A DNA stretch of 64,000 bases from Parolsenella sp958406235 (GTDB lineage: Bacteria > Actinomycetota > Coriobacteriia > Coriobacteriales > Atopobiaceae): NCBI RefSeq assembly GCF_039062465.1, contig NZ_JBCLNF010000001.1, positions 124,001-188,000 on the forward strand, read 5' to 3'. The translations under genes were made by a program, and so were the position numbers. Positions 9,234-17,877 of the stretch are shown here, piece by piece (the first letter of the stretch is position 1; the number at the start of each line of letters is the position of its first letter). Under the pieces are notes generated by a model, which saw only the letters and a program-made list of their open reading frames with translations, did not search any database and had not been told where the DNA came from.

Positions 9234-9268
9234 TCAGGTTTTCCTTTGGCGCCCGCGATTGAAAAAGT

Positions 9269-9291
9269 GACAAAGGGACAGTCCCTTTGTC
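9269..9291. repeat. Dispersed palindrome family 1, copy 2
   Basis: GACAAAGGGAC-A-GTCCCTTTGTC, a perfect 11-bp-arm palindrome 36 bp from copy 1. This places a REP pair in the lysR/antiporter control region. Confidence 0.75.
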
Positions 9292-9311
9292 AACTCGTGG
9301 TCACAAGTATA

Positions 9312-9324
9312 GATTGTGGCAATC
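9312..9324. promoter_or_regulatory. Candidate LysR operator
   Basis: GATTG-TGG-CAATC is a perfect inverted repeat lying between the divergent lysR and antiporter genes. Size and placement fit a LysR-type recognition site. No experiment supports it. Confidence 0.4.
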
Positions 9325-9347
9325 ACTAAAAGCAACAGTTTGAACGT

Positions 9348-10757
9348 GTGGATATCGGGGCGCATAGTGTGGTGGCAAGCGGGCGGAGGGAGACCCGCGA
9401 CGACGTGGATGTGGAGGATGCCTTGGCGGAGATCGTGGTTCTCGGGGCGTTTTGCGCGGAGCTCATCGCCTGCGTGGTGCTTGGCGTTCCCATGACGTTC
9501 GCGCTCCTTGTGGGTCTCGCCATGTTCTGCGGCTATGGTCGCTATCGTGGCCATGGCACTCGCGAGCTCGCCCGCATGTGCGCGGACGGCGTCTGCTCCG
9601 CGAGTGGTGTGATCCAGTCGTTCATCCTCATCGGTGCCCTTACGGCGCTGTGGCGCGCCTGCGGTACGGTCTCCCAGATCGTGGTCATGGTGACCCCGCT
9701 CGTGACCCCGGCAACCGCGCCCCTTTCGGTCTTCCTGCTCTGCTCGCTCATGTCGTTTCTCACGGGCACTGCGTTTGGCACGTCCGCCACGATGGGCGTG
9801 GTTAGCATGACGATGGCGAGCTCCATGGGTGCGAACCCGCTGGTCTGCGGTGGCGCGGTGCTTGCCGGCGCCTACTTTGGAGACCGCTGCTCCCCGATGA
9901 GCTCGAGCGCCCTTCTCGTCCGTTCGGTCACCGGCACCAGGATGTCTGACAACTTCAAGGCCATGATGCGCTCCTCGGCGGTTCCCTTTGTGGGTACGGT
10001 CGCGATCTACGCCGTGGCGGGCCTGCTCCTCCGCCCGAGTGGTTCGTTTGGCTCCGCCTCTACCGCCACGGCACTGGCCGCTTACTTCGATCAGGGCATC
10101 GTCGCCCTGCTGCCTGTGGTTCCCGTCATCGTTTTCCCGCTCATGCATATCGGCATGAAGCGCTCGATGATGGCGAGCATCGTGGTCGCAGCCCTCGTGT
10201 GCGTTGTCTTCCGCGGCATCGCGCCGATGGATGTCGCCGCTTTCAGCCTGCTTGGCTTCCGCGCCTCGGATCTGCTCGTCTCGAGGCTCATGTCGGGCGG
10301 TGGCGTCGTCTCGATGCTCAATGTGACCGCCATCGTGTGCCTGGCCTCGTCCTTCGTTGGCCTCTTCGAGGGGACCGGTCTTCTTGACGGCGTTCGCAAC
10401 CATATGGAGGAGGTCGCGGACAGGATCACCCCCTTCGGAGCAATCCTCGCGGTGACGGTGCCGGCGAGTATGGTTGCCTGCAACCAGACTCTTGGCATCA
10501 TGCTCGCGAGCCAGCTCTGCGAGAACGTCGAGCCCAACAAGCGCTCGCTGGCCCTCGCCCTCGAGGACTCTGCTGTGGTCATCTCGCCCCTGGTGCCGTG
10601 GTCGATCGCCTGCACCGCGGTCATGACGATGTGCGGCGCCCCCTCAGCCTGCTGGGTCACCGCGGTCTATCTCTGGTTCATTCCCCTCTGGCACCTGCTC
10701 TGCAGCTTGCGCTCGCAGCGCACCGGTCGTCTCGTCCCGGCGATTGCCTGCGAGTAG
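9348..10757 (+). CDS. NhaC-family Na+/H+ (or dicarboxylate/H+) antiporter
   Basis: A polytopic membrane protein of up to 469 residues, with about eleven hydrophobic helices. Conserved NhaC-type segments are GTAFGTSATMGV, FGDRCSPMSSSA and LEDSAVVISPLVPWSIA. Members exchange Na+ for H+, or malate for lactate. The frame opens at a GTG at 9348 without a ribosome site. A GTG at 9405, downstream of GGAGGGAG, is a more credible start and would give about 450 residues. The divergent LysR gene is its likely regulator. A nested hairpin follows 80 bases downstream and may end the transcript. Confidence 0.85.
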   Translation: MDIGAHSVVASGRRETRDDVDVEDALAEIVVLGAFCAELIACVVLGVPMTFALLVGLAMFCGYGRYRGHGTRELARMCADGVCSASGVIQSFILIGALTALWRACGTVSQIVVMVTPLVTPATAPLSVFLLCSLMSFLTGTAFGTSATMGVVSMTMASSMGANPLVCGGAVLAGAYFGDRCSPMSSSALLVRSVTGTRMSDNFKAMMRSSAVPFVGTVAIYAVAGLLLRPSGSFGSASTATALAAYFDQGIVALLPVVPVIVFPLMHIGMKRSMMASIVVAALVCVVFRGIAPMDVAAFSLLGFRASDLLVSRLMSGGGVVSMLNVTAIVCLASSFVGLFEGTGLLDGVRNHMEEVADRITPFGAILAVTVPASMVACNQTLGIMLASQLCENVEPNKRSLALALEDSAVVISPLVPWSIACTAVMTMCGAPSACWVTAVYLWFIPLWHLLCSLRSQRTGRLVPAIACE

Positions 10758-10839
10758 CTGACGCGGCAGCGATGCGGCGGCGACGCGGCTGACGTCGCGC
10801 CGGTCTGCCGCGTATCGCACCGCGCGCCTAGAAACGAAA

Positions 10840-10899
10840 ACCTACCTCTTGTAAGGAATCGGGCCCGATTTCGGTCTCGAAACCTTACAAGAGGTAGGT
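10840..10899. repeat. Nested hairpin repeat family 2, copy a (inverted orientation)
   Basis: Perfect 17-bp arms, ACCTACCTCTTGTAAGG and its complement, enclose a 26-nt loop. The loop contains a second perfect palindrome, AATCGGGCCCGATT. The element lies between convergent genes and may act as a bidirectional terminator. Related copies are at 21549, 50079 and 55969. Confidence 0.8.
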
Positions 10900-10984
10900 A
10901 TCGGCGATTTGAGAGGCCCCGCGCCGGGGTGGGCGTGAACCGCGGTGCGCTCCGCGCCGGGGTGGCCGCGAACCGCGCCGCACG

Positions 10985-13651
10985 CTACTTCCTCGGACGG
11001 TACGCGGGGTCGACCTCCTGCAGCTCGGCGAAGGAGTCGATCTCGATGATGTGCGAGGGGTTGCACTCGCGCACGTGCACGTCGTAGTTCTCGGCAAGGA
11101 CGCGACAAGGCACGTCATCCCAGAAGATCTGGCGGTTCTCGTCAGACATCTCGAACGCGACGGGTAGGTCGCGAGCGAGCTTGGCGCCGTCCTCGGCCGT
11201 CCAGTAGGAGAGGCCGACCATCTGCCAGCAGTCGCGGCCGAGGTCCTTGGCGAGCTTCGTGATGCGGCCGCTCTCGTCCGTATCGAAGTACCAGTCGAGC
11301 GTCTCGTCAACGGGGAATCCCAGGTAGCTGCTCTGGTACTGGTACTTGCTGATGTAGCGCGGGTCCGTGAGGTAGAGGTCTGACTCGAAGGCGTAGGCGT
11401 TCTGGAAACACTCGGGCACAGCCTTGACCGCCGCCACGGCGGAGGAGATGTTGTTCGTTTCGGCGAAGATGGGGTTGTCGATGAAGTGGATCCCGGGGTA
11501 TTGCTTGAGCAGGACGTCGAACTCGTCCGGCAGGTAGCCGCGGATGACGTAGATCTCCTCGATGCCCGCGGCGAGCACGGCGTCAATCAGGCGCTCGATG
11601 AAGCGTTTGCCGTGGACGCGCACGAGTGGCTTGGGCGTGTTGACCGTGATCGGCAGCATGCGCGAGCCAAAGCCCGCCGCGAAGAAGACCGCTCGGCGCG
11701 CGCGATAGGGCTCGAGTGACATGAAGCCCGCCGTGGTGAGCGAGGCACCCACGCTCGTGCGGTTGACGAGGCCCTCGTCCGCGAGCTGCGCAAGCATGGA
11801 GGCGTCCGCCTCGTTGCCCTTTCCGCCTTCGACGGCGACGAGCGCGTCGAACTCGGGGCGCGTGAGGGCGTGGAGGTTCTTGCAGCTCTCGTCCAGCATC
11901 TCCTGCGCGGCGGCACTGAAATCCTTTGCGGCGTCATACCAGATGCGCGTCCACTTGCCGACCGGCGCGCCCTTGCACTCCTTGAAGAGCGCCCAGACGT
12001 ACCAGTACCAGCCCACGACAGCCACGCATGCGGTGCAGTGCAGCAGCTCCTCGTCGGTCGCCTCACGGCCGAAGTAGTAGGGCAGCACCTCGAGCGCGCG
12101 CTTGACGCTATAGCCCGAGCCCTGCGCGATGAAGTTGCCAAAGTCGCAGCCGTAGTCGCCCATGGCCGCGTACTCCCAGTCGATGAGGCAGATGTCGTCA
12201 CCGGTAACGAGGAGGTTCGGGCCGTAGAAGTCGTTGTGGCACAGGACGGGGGCGCCGGCGCCGGTGCGCATCGGGCCAACGAGCTTACCGATTTGCTCTG
12301 CGAGCTCGTCGAAATCCGCGGGCAGCGGCCAGCCCTCCTCCTCGAGCAGGTGCCAGATCCGCTTTGCCTCGTCGTAGAAGTCGAACTTCCAGGGCGAGGT
12401 GGCGCCGGACGTGTGGAGCGAGCGCGCGATCTCGAGCGCGTGCCTGACCTCGTCCTCGTTCTCATAGTCGAGCTCGTGGCAGCCTTCGATGAAGCGGCTG
12501 AGCTTCCAGCCGGTCTTGGGGTCCTCGTGGATGAAGCTCGAATCGAGGCCCAGGTCAGAGGCAATGCCGAGGGCGTAGGTCTCCGCCTCGCGGTTGATGA
12601 TCTCGTCCGTGCCGGCGCCGGGGTGACGGTATACGTAGCGCACGCCCTTGCAGGTGAAGAGGACGGACAGGTTCGTGAGGCCCGAGTCGAGCGGGCGGAC
12701 GTCCGTGATGTCGTCGCGGCCGCAGCTGAGCGTGCGGCAGATGTTGTCGAGGATCGTGGAATCGACGTTCTCCATGAAGGCGGTGTCGAAGGCGCAGAGA
12801 TCGCCGAGGTAGTCGAACTCGTGGATCGTGTCGCGAGTGAGCTTGCGGGCGAACATGTGCAGCTCGTCGACGTGCTCGATGAAGATGGTCTCCCAGAGCT
12901 TGCCCTCGGTCTCGGGGAGGTTGTACTCGTCTTCGAGGATGTCGAGGTAGTCGTCGGCGAAGTCCTGGTCGAGGTAGGCCGGGCCCTCCATGCGCCAGGC
13001 GACGTCGGTGTCCTTGCGCGCGGCGACGATAAGGTCGTTGGCGCCGAGGTCGAATGCCTGCTTTGCGCCCTTGCCCTGGGTGCGCACGGCCACGCAACTG
13101 GAGCGGTACTCGTACGGGTGGAAGAGGTTTTCCTCGTAATACTGGTCCGCCGGGCAGACGTAGGTGTTGCCAAGGTAGCTGCGCGCGCTCCAGAGCGACG
13201 CGTGGTTGTTCCTGGTGGCGTATTCCGTCGTCTGGACGAGCTTTACGCCGAGCTTGTCCTCGAGGTAGTAGAAGCTCTCCTTCATCGGTCCGACGACCAC
13301 GTGGATGTCCTCGACGCCCGCCTCGCGCAGCTGGCGGATGAGACGCTCGATGAGGACCTCGCCCCTCACGCGGAAGAGCGCCTTGGGGCGCTCGAAGGAG
13401 AGCGGGGCGAAGCGCCTGCCGATGCCCGCGGCGAGGATGATGGCACCACGCACGCGGAACAGCTCGAGCGCCTCGCGTCCGGCGTCGGTGATGGAAAGGT
13501 CGCTCGCGACGAGGCCGGCTTCCGTCAGCGTGCGAACGGCCTTGTTGACCGAGCCGAGCGAGACGCCGGCGTTGGCGACGATGTCTCGCTGCGTGGTCGC
13601 GGGCTTGGTGGCCAGCGAGGAGAGAACGCGGAACTGGATGTGCGAAATCAT
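10985..13651 (-). CDS. Fusion: winged helix + nucleotidyltransferase + choline-kinase-like + second winged helix + second nucleotidyltransferase
   Basis: A single 888-residue frame joins parts usually found as one licC-type and one licA-type protein. Residues 1-68 are a winged-helix fold. About 70-300 is a sugar/choline-phosphate nucleotidyltransferase (LAAGIGRRFAPLSFERPKALF). About 315-600 is an aminoglycoside/choline-kinase fold with the catalytic region CHNDFYGPNL and IDWEYAAMGD. About 600-660 looks like a worn second winged helix, and 660-888 is a second nucleotidyltransferase (FAAGFGSRMLPITVNTPKPLV). In LicA/LicC pathways the kinase phosphorylates choline and the transferase makes CDP-choline for surface decoration. 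Here the substrate is inferred, not shown. I start at ATG 13651 (AAGGA upstream); the longer frame runs into a repeat palindrome. Domain order is seen; the activity is inference. Confidence 0.8.
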   Translation of the reverse strand: MISHIQFRVLSSLATKPATTQRDIVANAGVSLGSVNKAVRTLTEAGLVASDLSITDAGREALELFRVRGAIILAAGIGRRFAPLSFERPKALFRVRGEVLIERLIRQLREAGVEDIHVVVGPMKESFYYLEDKLGVKLVQTTEYATRNNHASLWSARSYLGNTYVCPADQYYEENLFHPYEYRSSCVAVRTQGKGAKQAFDLGANDLIVAARKDTDVAWRMEGPAYLDQDFADDYLDILEDEYNLPETEGKLWETIFIEHVDELHMFARKLTRDTIHEFDYLGDLCAFDTAFMENVDSTILDNICRTLSCGRDDITDVRPLDSGLTNLSVLFTCKGVRYVYRHPGAGTDEIINREAETYALGIASDLGLDSSFIHEDPKTGWKLSRFIEGCHELDYENEDEVRHALEIARSLHTSGATSPWKFDFYDEAKRIWHLLEEEGWPLPADFDELAEQIGKLVGPMRTGAGAPVLCHNDFYGPNLLVTGDDICLIDWEYAAMGDYGCDFGNFIAQGSGYSVKRALEVLPYYFGREATDEELLHCTACVAVVGWYWYVWALFKECKGAPVGKWTRIWYDAAKDFSAAAQEMLDESCKNLHALTRPEFDALVAVEGGKGNEADASMLAQLADEGLVNRTSVGASLTTAGFMSLEPYRARRAVFFAAGFGSRMLPITVNTPKPLVRVHGKRFIERLIDAVLAAGIEEIYVIRGYLPDEFDVLLKQYPGIHFIDNPIFAETNNISSAVAAVKAVPECFQNAYAFESDLYLTDPRYISKYQYQSSYLGFPVDETLDWYFDTDESGRITKLAKDLGRDCWQMVGLSYWTAEDGAKLARDLPVAFEMSDENRQIFWDDVPCRVLAENYDVHVRECNPSHIIEIDSFAELQEVDPAYRPRK

Positions 13652-13672
13652 TGACGGTCCTTCGTTTGTTGG

Positions 13673-13709
13673 AAAAGTTGACAAAGGGACAGTCCCTTTG
13701 TCAACTTTT
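13673..13709. repeat. Dispersed palindrome family 1, copy 3 (longest)
   Basis: A 37-bp perfect palindrome, with 18-bp arms around a central A: AAAAGTTGACAAAGGGAC and its complement. It lies between two minus-strand genes and can form a strong hairpin with a T-run on both sides. It may serve as a terminator of the amidohydrolase side or simply be a REP. Confidence 0.8.
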
Positions 13710-13733
13710 TTGGCGTGATGGCGGGCGGGTGGG

Positions 13734-15299
13734 CTAGCAGGCTCCGTGGCCGAGCATGCCGCGCGCGATGGCGGCGGCGACGCCCTGGTGCTGCGGGCGA
13801 TACGGGCGGCCTTGGAGGAGGAGCTCCTCGACCTTGATGCGCTCGAGCTCGGCGGTGGGCACCTCGTAGGGGTTCTCGGAGAGGATCACCATGTCGGCGA
13901 GCTTGCCGGCCTCGAGAGAACCGCGGTCGCGCTCGTCGAAGGTTACCCAAGCGCCGTTGTAGGTCGCGGCCCTGAGCGCCTCGCGGATGGTGAGCGACTG
14001 GCCGGGCGTGCTGTTGTTGCAGGCGCGGTGCAGCCAAAGGATGGGATCGGGGTCCGTGCAGGGCGCGTCCGAACCGAGGGAGATCACGATGCCGGCGTCG
14101 GCGATGTCGCGAAGCGGGTTCAGGCGGCCGACGCGCTCCTTGCCGAGGAGCTCAACGAGATAGGACTCGGGCTCCTGCGGCCAGTCGATGAAGGAGGACT
14201 GCATCGGGAAGTGGATGCCGTGGCTCGCGCAAAGGGCGATGCCCTCGGGCGTGGGCAGGTTATCGTGGATGATGCCGTGGCGGGCGTCCTCGCGCGGGAA
14301 CTCGTCGAGCGCGCGGGCGAGGCAGCGGGCCGCCTGGTCAAACGCGGCATCGCCTATGGCATGGACCTCGATCTGGAGGCCGGCGCGGTTGGCGGCACGG
14401 CAGAACTCGAGGACCTGCTCGTCGGTGTAGTAGAGGACGCCCTTGTCGTCGGTGCCCTCGTAGGGCTCGTGCATCGCGGCGTCCTTCGAGCCAAAGCAGC
14501 CGTCGAGCGCGCAGGCGAAGCATCCGCCGATGCGCGGCAGGTGGCGCTTGGTGGCGACCTTCGGGTCGAGCGACTGCGGGAAGATGCGGATCTGGAAGCC
14601 GCTCTGGGCGCTCTTGGCGAGCCACTGCTCGAGCGATATGTCGAGGTCTCCGGTGAAGCCGACGCCCGAGACGTCGTGGACCATGCCGATGCCCCTGCTG
14701 GCGAGGTAGTCCATCGCGTGTTGGATGTTCTTGACGAGCTCGGGGATGGAGAGCGAATCGGTGATGAAGTTCGAGACCGCGAAGAAGGCCTCCTGGTTCA
14801 TCTCGCCCGTGTTCGGGTGGTAGCCGCGGAGGACGGAGACCTTATCCTCGACCTTCCTGAGCAGGGGAGTGTTGACGACGCAAGCGTGGCCGTCGTACTT
14901 CACGATCATGAGCGGGCGGTCCGGGCAGACGGCGTCGAGCTCCTCGCGCGTGACGAGGCGGCCCTCCTCGACAGAGTAGGGCGAGGCGCCGAAAGCGATG
15001 AGGGTCTTGGCGGATGACCTGGCGGCGAACTCGCTCACCATCTCGCAGATTTGGGCGTTCGTTCGAGCGTTCATGACGTTGAGGCCGGCGTTGAACGTGG
15101 CGAAGCTAGCGAGGTGTTCGTGCGTGTCGACGAAGCTCGGACAGAGGGCGCGGCCGGCAAGGTCGACGCGCTCGCCGGTGACGTAGCGTTCGGGCAGGTT
15201 ATTGCCCACGTAGACGATGCGGCCGCCGTCTTCGACGAGGTAGCGCGCCACGTCGTCCGTGGCGTTGACCGTGAGGATGGTGCCTTCGTAGACCTTCAT
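13734..15299 (-). CDS. Amidohydrolase_3 (YtcJ-like) family metal-dependent hydrolase
   Basis: A 521-residue cytosolic metal hydrolase of the amidohydrolase superfamily. It has the urease-like beta-sandwich at both ends and a TIM barrel with DTHEH near residue 64, the HAIGD motif near 320, IIHDN near 355 and the metal Asp region SLGSDAP near 430. The C-terminus reads LEAGKLADMVILSENPY, the typical return strand. I use the ATG at 15299 (AAGGA upstream); eight further in-frame residues to 15323 are possible. Members cleave varied amides and formyl groups, so the substrate cannot be named. It is transcribed towards the kinase/transferase fusion, separated by a repeat palindrome. Confidence 0.85.
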   Translation of the reverse strand: MKVYEGTILTVNATDDVARYLVEDGGRIVYVGNNLPERYVTGERVDLAGRALCPSFVDTHEHLASFATFNAGLNVMNARTNAQICEMVSEFAARSSAKTLIAFGASPYSVEEGRLVTREELDAVCPDRPLMIVKYDGHACVVNTPLLRKVEDKVSVLRGYHPNTGEMNQEAFFAVSNFITDSLSIPELVKNIQHAMDYLASRGIGMVHDVSGVGFTGDLDISLEQWLAKSAQSGFQIRIFPQSLDPKVATKRHLPRIGGCFACALDGCFGSKDAAMHEPYEGTDDKGVLYYTDEQVLEFCRAANRAGLQIEVHAIGDAAFDQAARCLARALDEFPREDARHGIIHDNLPTPEGIALCASHGIHFPMQSSFIDWPQEPESYLVELLGKERVGRLNPLRDIADAGIVISLGSDAPCTDPDPILWLHRACNNSTPGQSLTIREALRAATYNGAWVTFDERDRGSLEAGKLADMVILSENPYEVPTAELERIKVEELLLQGRPYRPQHQGVAAAIARGMLGHGAC

Positions 15300-15725
15300 T
15301 CGTGTGTCCTTACGTGTGGGCACGGGGGTGCCGGGCGGGTTTGCGACATCGGCGCCGCGAGCGGCGTGCGGCGGTCATCCGGCGCTCGTGCGATGGTGGG
15401 TGCCGGGCGACCGCTGCTTCATGCGACCCGCCCCGTGCGAGCGCGAGCCTTTGTTCACGAATAGTGTTCACATGTATAAGGAGTCTGTAAAGAGTGAACA
15501 TGAAAAATAAGCGGCGAACGTGCCAGCTCTTTCCCGGAACGGTTCTTTTGGGCGGAGCCGGGCGCCGCTCGGGTGCGGACGTGGCGATACGCGGGTCTCG
15601 CACAGCTGCCGCGCGCCGTCGCCTGGCTTCGCGCTATACTTCCTTCTACCTATGAAATCTCATGGGCCGCCGGCTTCCCGGTGGCTTGGTGGCCGGTGCA
15701 GCCGGCCAAACGAGAGGAGAGACGC
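15300..15725. other. Divergent control region between the amidohydrolase and asp23
   Basis: The gap contains three TGTTCAC-type boxes (15452-15500) and a TATACT that could be a -10 element at 15635-15640 for asp23. The rest is GC-rich with no supported gene. A ribosomal protein L28 gene, often next to this housekeeping cluster, was looked for and not found. Confidence 0.45.
15452..15500. promoter_or_regulatory. Three TGTTCAC boxes (candidate operator)
   Basis: TGTTCAC lies at 15452-15458 and 15465-15471 as a direct repeat with 13-bp period. Its complement GTGAACA is at 15494-15500. This AT-rich island lies 150 bp upstream of the amidohydrolase start and 225 bp upstream of asp23. The binding protein is unknown. 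Confidence 0.4.
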
Positions 15726-16073
15726 ATGGCCGATCCCATTCCCGGCACCCTCCGGGTCTCTAACGACGTCATCGCTGACCTCGCCGGTTACGCCGCGTTC
15801 GAGTGCTACGGCGTCGTGGGCATGGCCTACACGGATGCCCAGGACAACATCGTTCGTCTGCTGTCGCTCGGCAGCCTCCGCAAGGGCATCGACGTCACCG
15901 TGGTGGATGGTCGCGTCAAGGTCGACCTCCACACCGTCCTCGAGCAGGGCGTCAACATGGCGAGCGTCTCCCGCAACCTCGAGAGCGCCGTTCGCTTCAC
16001 GCTCAAGGAGGTCGCGGAGATCGACAACGCAGACGTCACGGTCCACGTCGAGGACCTTCGCGCCAACAGGTAG
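15726..16073 (+). CDS. Asp23/Gls24 family envelope stress protein
   Basis: A 115-residue member of the Asp23/Gls24 (DUF322) family. It has the usual pattern: ISNDVIADLAGYAAFECYGVVGM, a central VDLHTVLEQGVNM strand, and VTVHVEDLR near the end. These proteins associate with the membrane through partners and affect envelope stress. Start ATG with AGAGGAGAG upstream. It is first in a same-strand run with fakA, recG, rsmD and coaD, an order common in Gram-positive bacteria. A small GCCCGC/GCGGGC hairpin at 16142-16155 separates it from fakA. Confidence 0.9.
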   Translation: MADPIPGTLRVSNDVIADLAGYAAFECYGVVGMAYTDAQDNIVRLLSLGSLRKGIDVTVVDGRVKVDLHTVLEQGVNMASVSRNLESAVRFTLKEVAEIDNADVTVHVEDLRANR

Positions 16074-16197
16074 CGCCCACTCGGTCCGGGGCTATCTCGG
16101 GCCGTACCCTTGGCCCGGGTCATCTCGGGTCGTCGCACGACGCCCGCAAGCGGGCACCAACGCCGCTAAGGCAATCGATATGGAGAGAGTCCCAAAC

Positions 16198-17862
16198 ATG
16201 ATTTCCAACGTGATTCGCTCGTGCTTCCCCGTCGCCGCCAAGGCTGTGGCCGACAAGTCGGAAGACATCAACAAGCTCAACGTCTTCCCCGTGCCCGATG
16301 GCGACACCGGCACCAACATGTCGCTCACGCTCGGCACCGTCGTCCGCGAGGTCGAGGCGCTTCCCGCAGACGCGGACATGGAGGCCGTTGCCAAGGCAAT
16401 CACGCACGGCTCCCTCATGGGTGCCCGCGGCAACTCCGGCGTCATCACGAGCCAGATTCTTCGCGGCATGGCGGAGGGCCTCGTTGGCTCTCGCGAGCCC
16501 GTCACCGCGGCGGACATCGCGGCGGCATTCCGCAACAGCGTGAAGGTCGCCTTCAAGGCAGTCCGCAAGCCGGTCGAGGGCACGATCCTCACCGTCATCC
16601 GCGACATGTCGACTCGCGCCGACCGCTGCGAGAAGGAGAAGATGCCGGTCCCCGAGATGCTCGAGGCCCTCGTCGTCGAGGCGTATGAGTCCGTCGCCCG
16701 CACGCCCGATCTGCTGCCCGTCCTCAAGGAGAACGGCGTCGTCGACTCCGGCGCCTACGGCTTCGCCACCTTCGTCGAGGCCTTCGTCAACGCCGCCCTC
16801 GGCAAGTCCGGCAAGATCGACTTCGAGACCTCCGTCGCCTCTGCCTCCTCCGCGCACGGTGCCGCAGACGCCCGCGTCGCCATCGAGCTCAACGATGACT
16901 GGGAGGGCTCGGAGTACACTTACTGCAACGAGTTCCTCTTCAAGGCCGAGGAGGGCTTCGATCCCGACGCCGCCCTCTCGTACCTCGCCACGCTCGGTGA
17001 TTGCGAGCTCGTCGTCGGTTCCTTCCCGGACTTCAAGGTCCACGTCCACTCTAACGAGCCCAACCGCGTGCTCGAGTACATGCTCAAGTACGGTCAGGTC
17101 TACGAGGTCTTCATCCACAACATGGTGATGGAGGCCCACGATCGCACGGCCAGCATCGCCGCGGACCAGGCTGCCGCTGCTCCCGCTGAGCCCAAGAAGC
17201 CCCTCGGCTTCGTTGCCGTCGCCGCCGGTGCCGGCGAGGCCGACATCCTCAAGTCCCTCGGCGTCGACGTCGTGGTCTCTGGCGGCCAGACGATGAACCC
17301 CTCCACGGCTGACATCCTCGACGCCGCCGCCTCCGCCAACGCGGAGCACGTCATCGTCCTGCCCAACAACGGCAACATCCGCATGGCCGCGGAGGCCGCC
17401 GCGAGCGCCTCTGAGGACTTCGAGATCATCGTCGTTCCCACCAAGACCGTGCCGCAGGCGTTCGCCGCCATGTTCGCCGTCGATGTCGAGGCTAGCGCCG
17501 AGGACAACGCCGAGGCCATGGTCGAGGCCATCGCCGAGGTCCGCGACGGCGAGGTCACCCACGCCGTTCGTGATTCCCAGGCCGCTGACGGCACCCCGAT
17601 CCACGACGGCGACATCATGGGCATCGCCGGTGGCGACATCGCCATCGTCGGCTCTGACGTCGAGCAGGTCACCCTCGACCTCATCGCCAAGATGCAGGAC
17701 GAGGAGGAGGGCGACACCCTCACCATCCTCGCCGGCGAGGACATGGACGAGGAGCGCTTCGACGCCCTGTGCAGTCGCATCGAGGAGGCCCAGCCTGACC
17801 TCGAGATCGACGCCCACCGTGGCGGCCAGCCGCTCTACCCGGTCATCTTCTCGATCGAGTAG
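16198..17862 (+). CDS. fakA: Fatty acid kinase catalytic subunit FakA (DAK/DhaL plus C-terminal DegV-binding domain)
   Basis: FakA phosphorylates fatty acids held by FakB (DegV) proteins so they can enter phospholipid synthesis. The 554-residue protein has the N-terminal DhaL-like ATP domain with INKLNVFPVPDGDTGTNM near residue 26 and GARGNSGVITSQILRG near 77, then the YloV-type middle and C-terminal domains (SGGQTMNPSTADIL, ADQNNGNI-like VLPNNGNIRMAA, GIAGGDIAIVG). The ATG at 16198 follows GGAGAGAG; an ATG six codons earlier is possible. No fakB gene is in the window. It is followed after 15 bases by recG. Confidence 0.9.
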   Translation: MISNVIRSCFPVAAKAVADKSEDINKLNVFPVPDGDTGTNMSLTLGTVVREVEALPADADMEAVAKAITHGSLMGARGNSGVITSQILRGMAEGLVGSREPVTAADIAAAFRNSVKVAFKAVRKPVEGTILTVIRDMSTRADRCEKEKMPVPEMLEALVVEAYESVARTPDLLPVLKENGVVDSGAYGFATFVEAFVNAALGKSGKIDFETSVASASSAHGAADARVAIELNDDWEGSEYTYCNEFLFKAEEGFDPDAALSYLATLGDCELVVGSFPDFKVHVHSNEPNRVLEYMLKYGQVYEVFIHNMVMEAHDRTASIAADQAAAAPAEPKKPLGFVAVAAGAGEADILKSLGVDVVVSGGQTMNPSTADILDAAASANAEHVIVLPNNGNIRMAAEAAASASEDFEIIVVPTKTVPQAFAAMFAVDVEASAEDNAEAMVEAIAEVRDGEVTHAVRDSQAADGTPIHDGDIMGIAGGDIAIVGSDVEQVTLDLIAKMQDEEEGDTLTILAGEDMDEERFDALCSRIEEAQPDLEIDAHRGGQPLYPVIFSIE

Positions 17863-17877
17863 CCTTCCGGGGCTCGT

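Noticed and set aside
15520..16197. Upstream in-frame extension of fakA over asp23
   Set aside because: It overlaps a complete Asp23 gene in another frame and reads as low-complexity Ser/Arg/Thr sequence. FakA has a good start at 16198.
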